DNA from: JALZVT01 sp039029135
GTDB taxonomy: Bacteria > Pseudomonadota > Gammaproteobacteria > Pseudomonadales > Azotimanducaceae
Length of the DNA stretch: 64,000 nt
Direction of reading: 5' to 3'
NCBI GenBank assembly: GCA_039029135.1
Contig: JBCCGT010000014.1
Span: forward strand, 61,740-125,739
Below, one piece after another: positions 1 to 8,659 of this stretch (positions are counted from its first letter, which is position 1; each line of letters starts with the position of its first letter). The position numbers were made by a program, and so were the translations under genes. The notes under the pieces are model-generated. The model did no database searches and had not been told where the DNA came from. It saw only the letters and a program-made list of their open reading frames with translations.

Positions 1-45
1 GTTCCGGGCGGCCTCTGCGACCGCTCGGTCCGCGAAGCGGCGCTG

Positions 46-870
46 TCACTCGGAGGTGCGGTAGTCGCCGAAGGCCTCGTCGCGCTTCGACAGGGTCCCC
101 GTCAGGTTCTCGCGCAGCTCCGCCAGATGGGCCTGCACGCTAGGCAGATGGGTCGCGAGCTGCTGCATCTCTGTGCCTGCGCGTATGCCCGCGCGAATCC
201 CCATGGCGTCCATCTGCCGGTGTACCGCTCGCTTGTTGATCTGCTGCAGATCCGACGGCGTCCGGGCGACGCGCTCGGCGATCGCCAGCACTTCGCCCTC
301 CAGCGCGTCGCTGGCAAACGCCCGATTCGCGAAGCCGGACTCGACGGCGTCGACGCCGCTCATGTGATCGCCCGTCAGCATCAGCTCCATGGCTCGGCGC
401 AGACCGACGATCCAGGGATAGAATTGGTTGTCGGGCGGTGAGATCGCGCGCACGACCGGGTAGCCGATCTTCGCGTCCTCAGCGACGTAGACCAGATCGC
501 AGGCGGTCGCGAGCTCCGTACCGCCCGCTAGGCAGTAGCCGTGCACCTGCGCGATGATCGGCTTCGCCATGTCCCACATGCGAAAAAAACCCTCGACCAC
601 GTGCCGCGGCCAGTTGCCGAGACCCGCGGCGGAGTAGAAGGGCTGATCGCGTCGCACGTCGCTCGCGAGATCATAGCCGGCGCTGAACGCCGGACCCGCG
701 CCGCGGATGATCGTGACGTGCACGTCCTTGTCACGGTCATTCTGCTCCAGCGCGTGGAACAGTTCAGTCCGCAGCTCGTTGGATAGCGGATTGCGCTTGT
801 CGGGGCGATTCAGCGTGATGCGCGCGACCCTGTCGCGCGGCCGGTCGACAGTGATTTTCTGATAGTCCAC
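46..870 (-). CDS. enoyl-CoA hydratase/isomerase (crotonase) family protein
   Basis: Crotonase-fold protein of 274 residues, expected to hydrate or isomerise an enoyl-CoA in the cytoplasm. The N-terminal strand motif RITLNRPDKRNPLS, the oxyanion-hole segment FSAGYDL and the GGTELA segment with the usual first acid residue are visible. The second position normally holding Glu reads IGYPVVR, so the exact reaction is unclear. I start at a GTG preceded by AAAAGGGAG; the open frame runs 21 codons further upstream, but that stretch is Arg-rich and has no family match. It is last in a minus-strand run after the M20 peptidase (gap 133 bases) and the CoA-transferase, fitting CoA-ester catabolism. Substrate unknown. 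Confidence 0.88.
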   Translation of the reverse strand: MDYQKITVDRPRDRVARITLNRPDKRNPLSNELRTELFHALEQNDRDKDVHVTIIRGAGPAFSAGYDLASDVRRDQPFYSAAGLGNWPRHVVEGFFRMWDMAKPIIAQVHGYCLAGGTELATACDLVYVAEDAKIGYPVVRAISPPDNQFYPWIVGLRRAMELMLTGDHMSGVDAVESGFANRAFASDALEGEVLAIAERVARTPSDLQQINKRAVHRQMDAMGIRAGIRAGTEMQQLATHLPSVQAHLAELRENLTGTLSKRDEAFGDYRTSE

Positions 871-1003
871 GGTAGTCTCCCTTTTGCTCGCCGAATGTTC
901 TTTGGTCAGCCATCGCCGCGCCGCGCACCGCAAACAACCCAGACCCGCGTTACCGACGGCGTCCGCGGCAACGTTGCCGCTGGTGCGGTAGGGCTAGTGC
1001 GGG

Positions 1004-2434
1004 TCAGCCGCCGCGCTGATAGTGATCCGCCAACACCTGCGCCACACAGGCAGTGATCTTCTTGCCCGTCGGAATATGCAGAAACTCGTTCGGTCCGTGC
1101 GCGTTGGAGTGCGGCCCCAACACGCCCGTGATCAGAAACTGCGCCGCGGGAAACTTCTCGCCCAACATGCCCATGAAGGGGATCGAGCCCCCCTCGCCCA
1201 TAAACACGGCTTCGCGCCCGAAGTGCGCCATCGACGCACGCTGCATCGATGCCTCGAGCCAGTCGGCGACGGCGGGTGCCTCCCAGCCGGACCCTGGCAC
1301 ATCGGGTTCGAACTGGACCCGCGCGCCGTGGGGTGGATCGCGCTGCAGCAGATCCTGCAGCCGGGCGGTCGCCGCCTCGACGTCACAGGTCGGCGGCAGC
1401 CGCAGCGACAGCTTCAAAGCCGTGTGCGGACGGGCGACGTTGCCGGCGTTCGCGACACCCGGCAGGCCGTCGGCGCCGGTGACCTCCAGCGCCGGGCGCC
1501 AGGTGCGGTTCAAAACCAGTTCGGCGAGTTCGTCCCGCGCCGGCTGCGCGCCGTTGACGAAGGGAAACCTCGCATAGACCTCGCGATCGAGCGTTCGCGC
1601 CGCGGCCGCCGCCTGCTCGACACGCTGCTGTGGGATCGCCGCGTTGAATGCGGGGTCGCAGATGACCCCGGTCGCGGCATCCTCGATGCGATCGAGCAGA
1701 CGCCGCGCGATGCGAAACGTCGACGGTACGATGCCCCCCGCATCGCCGGAGTGAACGCCTTCGCTCAGCACGTCGACGCTCAGCGTGCCCGCGGTCAGGC
1801 CGCGCAGCGACGTGGTGCACCACATCTGATCGTAGTTGCCGCAGCCCGAATCGAGACAGACCACCAGACTCGGCTGGCCAATGCGATCCGCGAGCGCGTC
1901 GATATAGAAAGGCAGATCGAAGCTGCCGCTTTCTTCACAGGCTTCGATCAGCACGACGCAGCGCGAGCGTGGTACGCCCTGCTCTGCCAGCGCGAGCAGT
2001 GCCGCAATCGACGCATAGATCGCATAGCCGTCGTCAGCGCCGCCGCGACCATACAGCCGATCGCCCTCGATCTTCGGCAGCCAGGGACCGAGATCCTCGC
2101 GCCAGCCGCTCATCTCCGGCTGCTTGTCGAGATGCCCGTACAGCAGCACGCAGTCGTCGCCCTCGCCGGGCACGTCGATGTAGATCACCGGCGTGCGTCC
2201 CGGCAGACGCACGACCTCGAGCGCCATGCCCGGCACCGGATGATCGTTCGCCCAGCGCGTCATGTGCGCCACGGCGTCGTCCATGTAGCCGTGCGCTTCC
2301 CAGTCCGCGTCGAAGTGCGGCGACTTGTTGGGAATCTTGATGTACTCGAACAGCTCGGCAACGATCGAGTCGTCCCACAGCTCGGTAACTAAGCGAGCCG
2401 CACGCGCGTTGTCGATATCTACGGCGCTGCCCAT
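1004..2434 (-). CDS. M20 family metallopeptidase (carnosinase/DUG1-like)
   Basis: Zinc exopeptidase of 476 residues, cytosolic by lack of a signal peptide. The di-metal ligand series is present: GHLDKQPE (His and Asp), GRGGADDGYA (bridging Asp), EACEESGS (catalytic Glu and ligand), CLDSG (Asp) and a C-terminal His in GPHSNAHGPNE. The dimerisation-domain signature GVHSGDAGG is also there. This pattern matches Dug1/CNDP2-type dipeptidases rather than acetylornithine deacetylases. The ATG overlaps the TGA of the upstream CoA-transferase by one base (TGATG), which indicates translational coupling. The open frame extends 75 codons upstream, inside the CoA-transferase gene, and that part is a shadow. 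The natural dipeptide or amide substrate is not evident. Confidence 0.9.
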   Translation of the reverse strand: MGSAVDIDNARAARLVTELWDDSIVAELFEYIKIPNKSPHFDADWEAHGYMDDAVAHMTRWANDHPVPGMALEVVRLPGRTPVIYIDVPGEGDDCVLLYGHLDKQPEMSGWREDLGPWLPKIEGDRLYGRGGADDGYAIYASIAALLALAEQGVPRSRCVVLIEACEESGSFDLPFYIDALADRIGQPSLVVCLDSGCGNYDQMWCTTSLRGLTAGTLSVDVLSEGVHSGDAGGIVPSTFRIARRLLDRIEDAATGVICDPAFNAAIPQQRVEQAAAAARTLDREVYARFPFVNGAQPARDELAELVLNRTWRPALEVTGADGLPGVANAGNVARPHTALKLSLRLPPTCDVEAATARLQDLLQRDPPHGARVQFEPDVPGSGWEAPAVADWLEASMQRASMAHFGREAVFMGEGGSIPFMGMLGEKFPAAQFLITGVLGPHSNAHGPNEFLHIPTGKKITACVAQVLADHYQRGG

Positions 2435-3639
2435 CAGGCGTCGCTTGCCGCGCTGGGTCCGGCGACAGCGCCCTCGTCGATGAGTCGTTTGATGTCTGCC
2501 TCGTCGCGCCCGATGGCGGCGAGCACTGCGACCGTGTCCGCGCCGTGCGCCGGGCTGGCCGCCGCGGGTTCGAGGCGCTCGCCGCCAAACTGCGCGGGCG
2601 GCTTGATCCTGCGCATCGTTCCCATCAGCGGATGCTCGAAGGTGTCCATCGTGCCGCACGCGGCGAGCTGAGGCTGTTCCAGCACCTCAAGATAGTCGAG
2701 GCATTTCGCCGCGGGCACATCGTTCTCGCGCAGTCGTTTAAGGACCTCGTCGGTCGTGAACTGGGCGAAGGCGTCGGCGACCAGCGTCCGAAACTCATCA
2801 ATGTTCGCGATCAGCTTTTCCATGCTGTTGAAACGTTCGTCGGCAAACAGATGGGTCATCTCTACTGCGTTCAGCATGCCGACGCGCTGGGCGTCGGTGG
2901 ATGCAGAGATGGTGACGCCACCGTCCTGCGTCATGGTCAGATCGAAGAGCATGCTGGACAGGGGCGGCAGATGCTCCGCGTCGCCGTCCAGCAGCGTGTG
3001 ATGCATAAAGCCATCCGGAAACAGGAAGTACAGCCCGGCATCCAGCATGGACAGGTCGATGTGCTGACCCTCGCCCGTTCTCTCCCGCACGAACAGCGCG
3101 GCCGTCACGGCCTGGCAGGCGGTGTAGGCCGTCACCTTGTCGCAGGTGAGGTTGCGCACCAGTTCAGGCGCGGGATGACTCTCGCCCTGCACCGCAGCGA
3201 AGCCGGCCTGGGCCTGAATCACCGGATCGTACGCCGGCCGATCGCGATCCGGACCGGTCACGCCGAAGCCCGTGACACCCGCGTAGATCAGGCGCGGATT
3301 GAGTCCTCGCAGCACGTCGCTACCAAGTCCCAGCCCGTCCATCACGCCGGGCCGATAGTTGCACAGGACCACGTCGGCGTCGGCGATCAGGTCCTTGAGG
3401 ATTTGCTTGCCCGCTTCGGACTTCAGGTCGACCCGCAGGGACTGCTTGCCGCGATTACAGTTCGCGAACAGCGCAGAGATGCCGTTCTTCTGGCTGCCGA
3501 GATAGCGCATCGGGTCACCCAGTTCGAGCGGCTCGACCTTGACGACGCTGGCGCCCTGTTCCGCGAGCATCATGGCGGCGAAGGACGCGGTGATCATCGT
3601 CGACAGCTCGACGATACGAATGCCTTCCATCGGTTTCAT
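2434..3639 (-). CDS. CaiB/BaiF family (family III) CoA-transferase
   Basis: Class III CoA-transferase of 401 residues that would move CoA between carboxylic acids through a mixed anhydride. It begins with the family signature GIRIVEL and keeps VVKVEPLELGDPMR, the NRGKQSL segment, and GQHIDLSMLDA; the Asp near residue 200 in SMLDA aligns with the catalytic Asp of formyl-CoA transferase. An ATG preceded by AAGGAG at normal spacing sets the start. It sits 23 bases after the carotenoid oxygenase and overlaps the M20 peptidase by one base, so all three are probably cotranscribed. It may activate the acid produced by neighbouring oxidative steps; the acid itself cannot be read from sequence. Confidence 0.92.
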   Translation of the reverse strand: MKPMEGIRIVELSTMITASFAAMMLAEQGASVVKVEPLELGDPMRYLGSQKNGISALFANCNRGKQSLRVDLKSEAGKQILKDLIADADVVLCNYRPGVMDGLGLGSDVLRGLNPRLIYAGVTGFGVTGPDRDRPAYDPVIQAQAGFAAVQGESHPAPELVRNLTCDKVTAYTACQAVTAALFVRERTGEGQHIDLSMLDAGLYFLFPDGFMHHTLLDGDAEHLPPLSSMLFDLTMTQDGGVTISASTDAQRVGMLNAVEMTHLFADERFNSMEKLIANIDEFRTLVADAFAQFTTDEVLKRLRENDVPAAKCLDYLEVLEQPQLAACGTMDTFEHPLMGTMRRIKPPAQFGGERLEPAAASPAHGADTVAVLAAIGRDEADIKRLIDEGAVAGPSAASDA

Positions 3640-3662
3640 AGCTTCTCCTTGTCCGCCGTCGA

Positions 3663-5129
3663 TCAAGACAACAGCGATTCGTCTGCCCAATAAGAGTGGG
3701 TCCCCACGCACACACGTTCCGGTAGCCAGACCGTCGCGAGCGGTCCGCTGGCAATGTCATCGGCCGCGAAGATCGCGCAGCCGGAACGATCGCGATTCAT
3801 GTCCGTCGTCAGCGTGACGACATAGCCATCGTCCTCGGCAGCGCTGCCGATGCGCGGTGCCATGGGCGCTTCGCTCGCGAACACGCCGTCTTCGAACTTA
3901 TAGCCGTCTACCGACCCATCGCGCACGTCGAGCCGCCGCAGCCCGTCGAACAGAAACCAGCCGGGCTTGGCGGTCATTTCCCAGGTGTAGCGATAGTCGC
4001 GACCAGCTACCCGGGGATTGATCATGCCGAACTCACTGATCGAATCCGCCAGCGGCCCCTCCGTGACGGCGCCCGTACGCAGATTGAAGCGCCAGCGATA
4101 GGCGTGCGCGCCGATGGCATTGATGTCGAGCTGCGCGAACGCCTTCATCGAATCGGGTACCGGCGTGCGCACGCCCTTGCGCGGGTCCTGGGTGTAGCCA
4201 TCCAGCACCACCTCGTCGCCGTCTTCAAAGGCGTTGATCCAGTGCAGTACATAGGTCGGCCTGGCATCAAACCAGCGCACGTCTTCCGGCTGGCCACGCC
4301 GGGGAACGATGCCGAACCGACTCGGCAGTTCCGGAAAGAACCGCACCGCGTGCGCCCCGTGGGCCAGGGCCTCAGGGTCCCAGAACAGCGGCAGATCGTT
4401 CAGGATCGCGAAGCGTTCGGTGAACGCCATATCGTGCGGCAGGCGCGGACCCGGTAGCTCGATGGGGATGTAATGCACCAGCTCGCGCGCCGCGTTCACG
4501 ACGCCGTAGTGCATGTAGGGGAAGTTCTTACCGTAGTTAAAGAACAGCATCTCCCCGGTCGCCTCGTCGACCTTCGTGTGGGCCGACACGCCCCAACCCG
4601 GCGTGATGTCCTTGACCCAGTCCGCCGTGCCGAGGCACTCGAGCGTACGAGGATCGAGTTCGTAGATATCGCCACACTGATAGAAGCTCGTCGCTGCGAC
4701 GCCGCCGTGCACCACCACATCCGTGCTGGAGGCGTCTTTGAGCCGCGTGCGCGCGCCCCAGCCGTCCCGCAGCGACTTATCCGGCCGCTCGCGCAAACCG
4801 GCCCACAGCGGCGCACCCGCCTCGCGTTCGGCTGCGAGACCGGCGGTCGGCACAAACCGGTTGCGATACGCCACCTGCCCGCGATCGAAAACAAGACTGT
4901 GCAACATGCCGTCGCCGTCGAACGGGTGATAGCGCCCGAGCGCGGGAAACTGCGGATTCTCCGTGTTCCGGATGTAGGCACCCGCGAGATCCTGCGGTAT
5001 CTCGCCGTCGACCTCGAGATCGGTGGCGTCGAACTCTCGCCGGTTGGGCCGCCACGGACCCGTGCGATACGGGTGTTCATCCTGCTCAGGCAGCGACCAG
5101 TCGTATTCACGGATCAGCGTGGTTGGCAA
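3663..5129 (-). CDS. carotenoid oxygenase (RPE65/lignostilbene dioxygenase) family protein
   Basis: Non-haem iron oxygenase of 488 residues that should cleave a conjugated or stilbene-type double bond. The N-terminal GAYIRNTENPQF and HPFDGDGMLHSL motifs are classic for the family. The four iron-binding histidines are identifiable at about residues 184 (SAHTKVD), 232 (LPHDMAF), 296 (VLHWINAFE) and 478 (GTHSYWAD). The first codon is TTG, supported by GAGGAG seven bases upstream. It lies between the glutathione peroxidase and the CoA-transferase on the same strand (gaps 55 and 23 bases). In CoA-linked catabolic runs such enzymes can act on lignin-derived stilbenes or apocarotenoids, but the substrate here is inference. 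Confidence 0.93.
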   Translation of the reverse strand: MPTTLIREYDWSLPEQDEHPYRTGPWRPNRREFDATDLEVDGEIPQDLAGAYIRNTENPQFPALGRYHPFDGDGMLHSLVFDRGQVAYRNRFVPTAGLAAEREAGAPLWAGLRERPDKSLRDGWGARTRLKDASSTDVVVHGGVAATSFYQCGDIYELDPRTLECLGTADWVKDITPGWGVSAHTKVDEATGEMLFFNYGKNFPYMHYGVVNAARELVHYIPIELPGPRLPHDMAFTERFAILNDLPLFWDPEALAHGAHAVRFFPELPSRFGIVPRRGQPEDVRWFDARPTYVLHWINAFEDGDEVVLDGYTQDPRKGVRTPVPDSMKAFAQLDINAIGAHAYRWRFNLRTGAVTEGPLADSISEFGMINPRVAGRDYRYTWEMTAKPGWFLFDGLRRLDVRDGSVDGYKFEDGVFASEAPMAPRIGSAAEDDGYVVTLTTDMNRDRSGCAIFAADDIASGPLATVWLPERVCVGTHSYWADESLLS

Positions 5130-5184
5130 TGTAAGGCTCCTCTGTTCGGGGCGGCGAGACTATGGGGACGACGCGACGACCGAT

Positions 5185-5655
5185 TCACTCCTCAGCCAGG
5201 GCTGCGGCGATCTCTTCCGGCGTCGTTTGCGGCTCAAAGCGTCGCACCGCGTTGCCCTGCTCATCGACCAGAAACTTCGTGAAGTTCCAGGGAATGGCCG
5301 TCTTGCCGTCGGCACCAGGCTGGGCACTCGTCAAATATTGGTATAGCTCGCACGCATCTGGGCCGTTGACGTCGATCTTCGAGAACATGGGAAAAGTGGC
5401 ACCGAATTTCGATGTCGCGAATTCCTTGATCTCCTCGTTCGTACCTGGCTCTTGTGCGCCAAACTGATTGCAGGGAAAGGCCAATACGGACAGGCCTTCG
5501 GTTTCTTCATGCAGAGTACGCAACCCGGCGTACTGTGGCGTCAGTCCTCAGCGACTGGCGACGTTGACGACCAGACAGCGCTGGCCGGCGAAGTGTCCGA
5601 GATCGACGGGATCGCCGTCGATGGAACTCATCGTAAAACTATGCATGTTGGTCAT
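5185..5655 (-). CDS. glutathione peroxidase, probable selenoprotein (in-frame UGA at the active site)
   Basis: Glutathione peroxidase family protein of 156 residues if UGA is read as selenocysteine. The gene starts at an ATG with AAGGAG upstream, encodes LVVNVASR, then TGA at 5550-5548 (residue 36), then GLTPQYAGL in the same frame. The family motif is NVAS-x-(C/U)-G-x-T, so the stop falls exactly on the peroxidatic residue. The other tetrad residues are intact: Gln68 in GAQEPG, and Trp123 and Asn124 in PWNFTKF. Length is normal for bacterial members. A perfect hairpin begins 14 bases after the UGA. A simple gene caller would report only the 3' part from 5523. It precedes the carotenoid oxygenase by 55 bases. 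The alternative, a nonsense mutation, is less likely because everything else is conserved. Confidence 0.85.
5512..5535 (-). promoter_or_regulatory. candidate bacterial SECIS hairpin
   Basis: On the minus strand the arms GTACGC and GCGTAC form a perfect 6-bp stem (5516-5533) closing the loop CGGGUU. Two further pairs (CA/UG) form below a 2-base bulge. With U of the UGA as base 1, the loop occupies bases 24-29, so it begins 20 bases after the codon. A G lies within the first two loop bases and a GU follows. Those are the published features of bacterial SECIS elements. SelB binding is inferred. Confidence 0.7.
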
Positions 5656-5744
5656 TGCAGACTCCTTTTCGATAGTTGCTTGCCGCCCGCCTTTCACTTG
5701 CACGGAACATCGCGAGCGGACGAGACCGCCGGACGTTCGCAGCG

Positions 5745-6899
5745 TCAGCCGCCGGGCATCTCCTTGATATAAACATCGCTCTTCGCATAGGGAATTTCGA
5801 TGTTGGCTTCAGCGAACGCCTTGTAGACATTCATCATGAGTTCGTGACTGATACGGCCCCGATTTTCGGGCTCGTCGATCCAGCCCATGACCTGAAAATC
5901 CAGGCTAGAGGCCCCAAACGCGCGCATCCGCACTCGCGGGGCCGGGTGCGCGGCAATCTCGGTGTGATCATCGGCGACCTGCTGCAGCACGCGACAGACC
6001 TCATCGAGATCGCTGCCGTAGGCCGCGCCAACGTCGATTCGCACCCGCATCTTTTTGTACGGGCCGCCAGATTCGTTGACGATCTTGCTGTTGGCGATCA
6101 CGGCGTTCGGCAGCGTGACCTCGATGTCGTCGCGGGTCAGCAGGCGCGTGCTGCGCATGCCGATGTGGGTCACCATGCCGCGCTCGCCAGAATCCAGATT
6201 GACGTAGTCGCCGATCTTGTAGGGTGCGTCGGTAAGAATGAAAAAGCCGGAAAACAGATTCGCCAGCGTGTCCTTCGCCGCGAAGCCGAGCGCGATACCG
6301 ACGATGCCGGCCGAAGCGAGCCAGCCGACCGGATTGATACCCCAGATGAGCAGCAGCACGTAGCCGCCGATCATCACGATCAGGATATGCGCCACAAACG
6401 AGATCAGCGGGACCGTCCGTGCCTCGATCGCGCTGAAGCGCTGGTGGTTGCGACCCAGCGCATCCAGAACGATGCCCGCCACGCGCAGCAGCGCGCCGAT
6501 CCACTGGAAGACGATCACACTCAACAGCAGATTGACGATGACCTGGGTGCCGAACGGCAGATCGGCGGTGCGCGCCGCAAGCGACAGGCCAAACAGGAAG
6601 ATGCCATTGAACAGCGGCGCGCGCAAAGCGCCAATGACCGCATCGTCGACGTTGCTGCTGGAGGCGCTGGCCAGGCGGGCGACCATACGCAGCAGGATGC
6701 TGCGAACGATAAAGGCCAGCACGAAAAACACGACGGCGACGACCAGCGCCTGCAGCAGCGGATAGGCGCTGATCAGCTCCCACGCCGGTCGTAGCTGCTC
6801 GGGCACATAGTCGGCGAACTCAGGTAACTGTTCGCCAAGCTGCTCTGTCGTGATCGGCGGCGCTTCTTCTGACGCCGCTGCTGTGGACTCCTCTGCCAT
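5745..6899 (-). CDS. MscS family mechanosensitive ion channel
   Basis: Small-conductance mechanosensitive channel of 384 residues in the inner membrane, expected to release solutes on hypo-osmotic shock. An acidic N-terminal tail of about 45 residues precedes roughly five hydrophobic segments. The pore helix and beta-domain entry GIVGIALGFAAKDTLANL and FILTDAPYKIGDYVNL are highly typical, followed by the C-terminal vestibule segment GMRSTRLLTRDD and TLPNAVIANS. The ATG follows GAGGGG. It is longer than E. coli MscS (286 residues) because of extra N-terminal membrane helices. It lies 89 bases upstream of the glutathione peroxidase on the same strand, so the two may share a transcript. Confidence 0.94.
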   Translation of the reverse strand: MAEESTAAASEEAPPITTEQLGEQLPEFADYVPEQLRPAWELISAYPLLQALVVAVVFFVLAFIVRSILLRMVARLASASSSNVDDAVIGALRAPLFNGIFLFGLSLAARTADLPFGTQVIVNLLLSVIVFQWIGALLRVAGIVLDALGRNHQRFSAIEARTVPLISFVAHILIVMIGGYVLLLIWGINPVGWLASAGIVGIALGFAAKDTLANLFSGFFILTDAPYKIGDYVNLDSGERGMVTHIGMRSTRLLTRDDIEVTLPNAVIANSKIVNESGGPYKKMRVRIDVGAAYGSDLDEVCRVLQQVADDHTEIAAHPAPRVRMRAFGASSLDFQVMGWIDEPENRGRISHELMMNVYKAFAEANIEIPYAKSDVYIKEMPGG

Positions 6900-6999
6900 A
6901 ACCCCTCAAACGGCAGTCACAGTCGAACCCAGCCTAGCAGGCCACATACCCAAGCCAAAGTTGACCGGGTCAGCCAAACCTGTTTAACGCCGCGAGTGA

Positions 7000-8574
7000 T
7001 CACCCCAATTCGATGGCGACCGGCGCCCCGGGACCGAGATCAATACCCAGCCAGATCCACAGCATCATCAGCACGGTGCCGGAGACCAGCATCCAGATCG
7101 AATAGGGAATCATCATCGCCGTGAGGCTGCCGAGGCCAAAGTCCTTCTGCCAGCGCTGGGCGAAAATGAGGATCAGCGGGAAGTAAACCATCAGCGGTGT
7201 GATGATGTTGGTCGCGCTGTCGCCGACACGGTACGCTGCCGTCGCGCCCTCCGGGCTGATGCCCAGCAGCATCAGCATAGGTACCAGCACGGGCGCGAGC
7301 AGCGCCCACTTCGCGCTTGCCGATCCGACGAACAGATTCAGCAGCGCCGCGAACAGCACGATGAGTCCGATCACCAGCGCCAGCGGCAGCCCGCTGTTGC
7401 GGATAGCGTCCGCGCCGTGGACGGCGGTAATGAGCCCGAGGTTGGACCAGTTAAACATCGCGACGAAGTGCGCCGCGGCGAAGGCCAGCACCAGGTAGTA
7501 GCCCATGTCCTTCATCGACTCGGTCATCATGTCGACCAGGCCGCGATGGCCCTCGATGGTCCCGGCGGCCGCGCCATAGGCCCAGCCGGCGGCCAGAAAC
7601 AGCAGCATGAAGGCCGCGACCAGCGAGCGGAAGAACGGGTTGGCGCGCTGGTACCAGGCCATGTCCTCGCTGCCCGGTCCGTCGATCAACAGCGGCGTGC
7701 CGGGGCCGAAGGTCATCAGCGCCCAGAGCGCGCAGACGCCGAGAATGGCCCAGCCGGCGCGCCGCAGACCGAGTCTCTGCGCATCGGTTAGCGCCTGCGC
7801 CTCGTCCCCGTAATCGCGCGCCTGATCGCCGCTCGGCGCCCAGGTGCCGAGGCGCGGCTCGATGATGCGGTCCGTGACGTACCAGATGATCGGCAGGTAG
7901 AGAAACAGCAGCACCGCGACGAAGGTCCAGTTGCCGGCGATGTTCATCGTCCAGCCGGTGTCGATGCCGGCCGCATCGACCGACGCCTCTGTAATGCCGA
8001 ACAGCAGCGCGTCGAGCTGCCCCGGCGCGATGTTGGCCGAGAACCCCCCGGACACGCCCGCGAACGCGGCAGCGATTCCCGCCAAAGGATGGCGCCCGGC
8101 AGACGCGAAGACGATGGCCGCCAGCGGAATGAGCACGACGTAGCCCGCATCGGCGGCGTGATTCGACAGCATCGCGACCAGCGCCACAACGGGGGTCAAC
8201 AGCGCCTTCGGCGCGCCGGATACCGCCGAGCGAATGCCCGCGGCGAACAGCCCCGAGCGCTCCGCCACGCCGGCGCCCAACATGACGACCAGCACATAGC
8301 CGAGCGGATGAAAGTGGGTGAAGGTCTTCGGCATCTCGACCCAGAGTTTCTGGATGTTCTCCGGTGACAGCAGGCTCGCCGACTGAATGACGACCGGCAG
8401 GCCGTCGGCGCCGAGCTGCGTCGGGTGCTCGGCCGAGACGCCGAGCAGCGCGCAGAGTACCGAAATCGCGATCAGCGCGATGATCAGATAGAGAAACAGA
8501 AAAACCGGATCCGGCAGGCGATTGCCCGTCCGTTCCACGAAGCCCAGAAAGCCGCCACTGGCCGCGGTTGTCAT
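7000..8574 (-). CDS. AbgT family transporter
   Basis: Inner-membrane transporter of 524 residues of the AbgT family (p-aminobenzoyl-glutamate uptake in E. coli, sulfonamide and antimetabolite efflux in other members). It begins FLGFVERTGNRLPDPVFLF, an N-terminal signature of the family, and has about a dozen hydrophobic segments, the polar LSNHAADAGYV segment and the conserved GDSATNIITPLMVYFP loop. I start at the ATG at 8574; the open frame begins four codons earlier with TTG. It is transcribed alone, about 100 bases before the MscS gene. Import versus efflux cannot be decided from sequence. Confidence 0.93.
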   Translation of the reverse strand: MTTAASGGFLGFVERTGNRLPDPVFLFLYLIIALIAISVLCALLGVSAEHPTQLGADGLPVVIQSASLLSPENIQKLWVEMPKTFTHFHPLGYVLVVMLGAGVAERSGLFAAGIRSAVSGAPKALLTPVVALVAMLSNHAADAGYVVLIPLAAIVFASAGRHPLAGIAAAFAGVSGGFSANIAPGQLDALLFGITEASVDAAGIDTGWTMNIAGNWTFVAVLLFLYLPIIWYVTDRIIEPRLGTWAPSGDQARDYGDEAQALTDAQRLGLRRAGWAILGVCALWALMTFGPGTPLLIDGPGSEDMAWYQRANPFFRSLVAAFMLLFLAAGWAYGAAAGTIEGHRGLVDMMTESMKDMGYYLVLAFAAAHFVAMFNWSNLGLITAVHGADAIRNSGLPLALVIGLIVLFAALLNLFVGSASAKWALLAPVLVPMLMLLGISPEGATAAYRVGDSATNIITPLMVYFPLILIFAQRWQKDFGLGSLTAMMIPYSIWMLVSGTVLMMLWIWLGIDLGPGAPVAIELG

Positions 8575-8659
8575 GCGATGCCCCAACCCAGGTAACAGGG
8601 GCGACAGTGTAGACGCAAGCCGGCGCCCACACGATCCCCGCTCCGCCCGGGCGTCGGGG

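Noticed and set aside
1022..2392. A plus-strand open frame of 456 codons across the M20 peptidase
   Set aside because: It is the mirror of a peptidase with all metal ligands; the product is Arg/His-rich without motifs.
5185..5523. Glutathione peroxidase as a short gene starting at TTG 5523 or as a pseudogene
   Set aside because: Upstream in frame is an intact N-terminus with a ribosome site, and the only interruption is TGA at the catalytic position followed by a SECIS-like hairpin.
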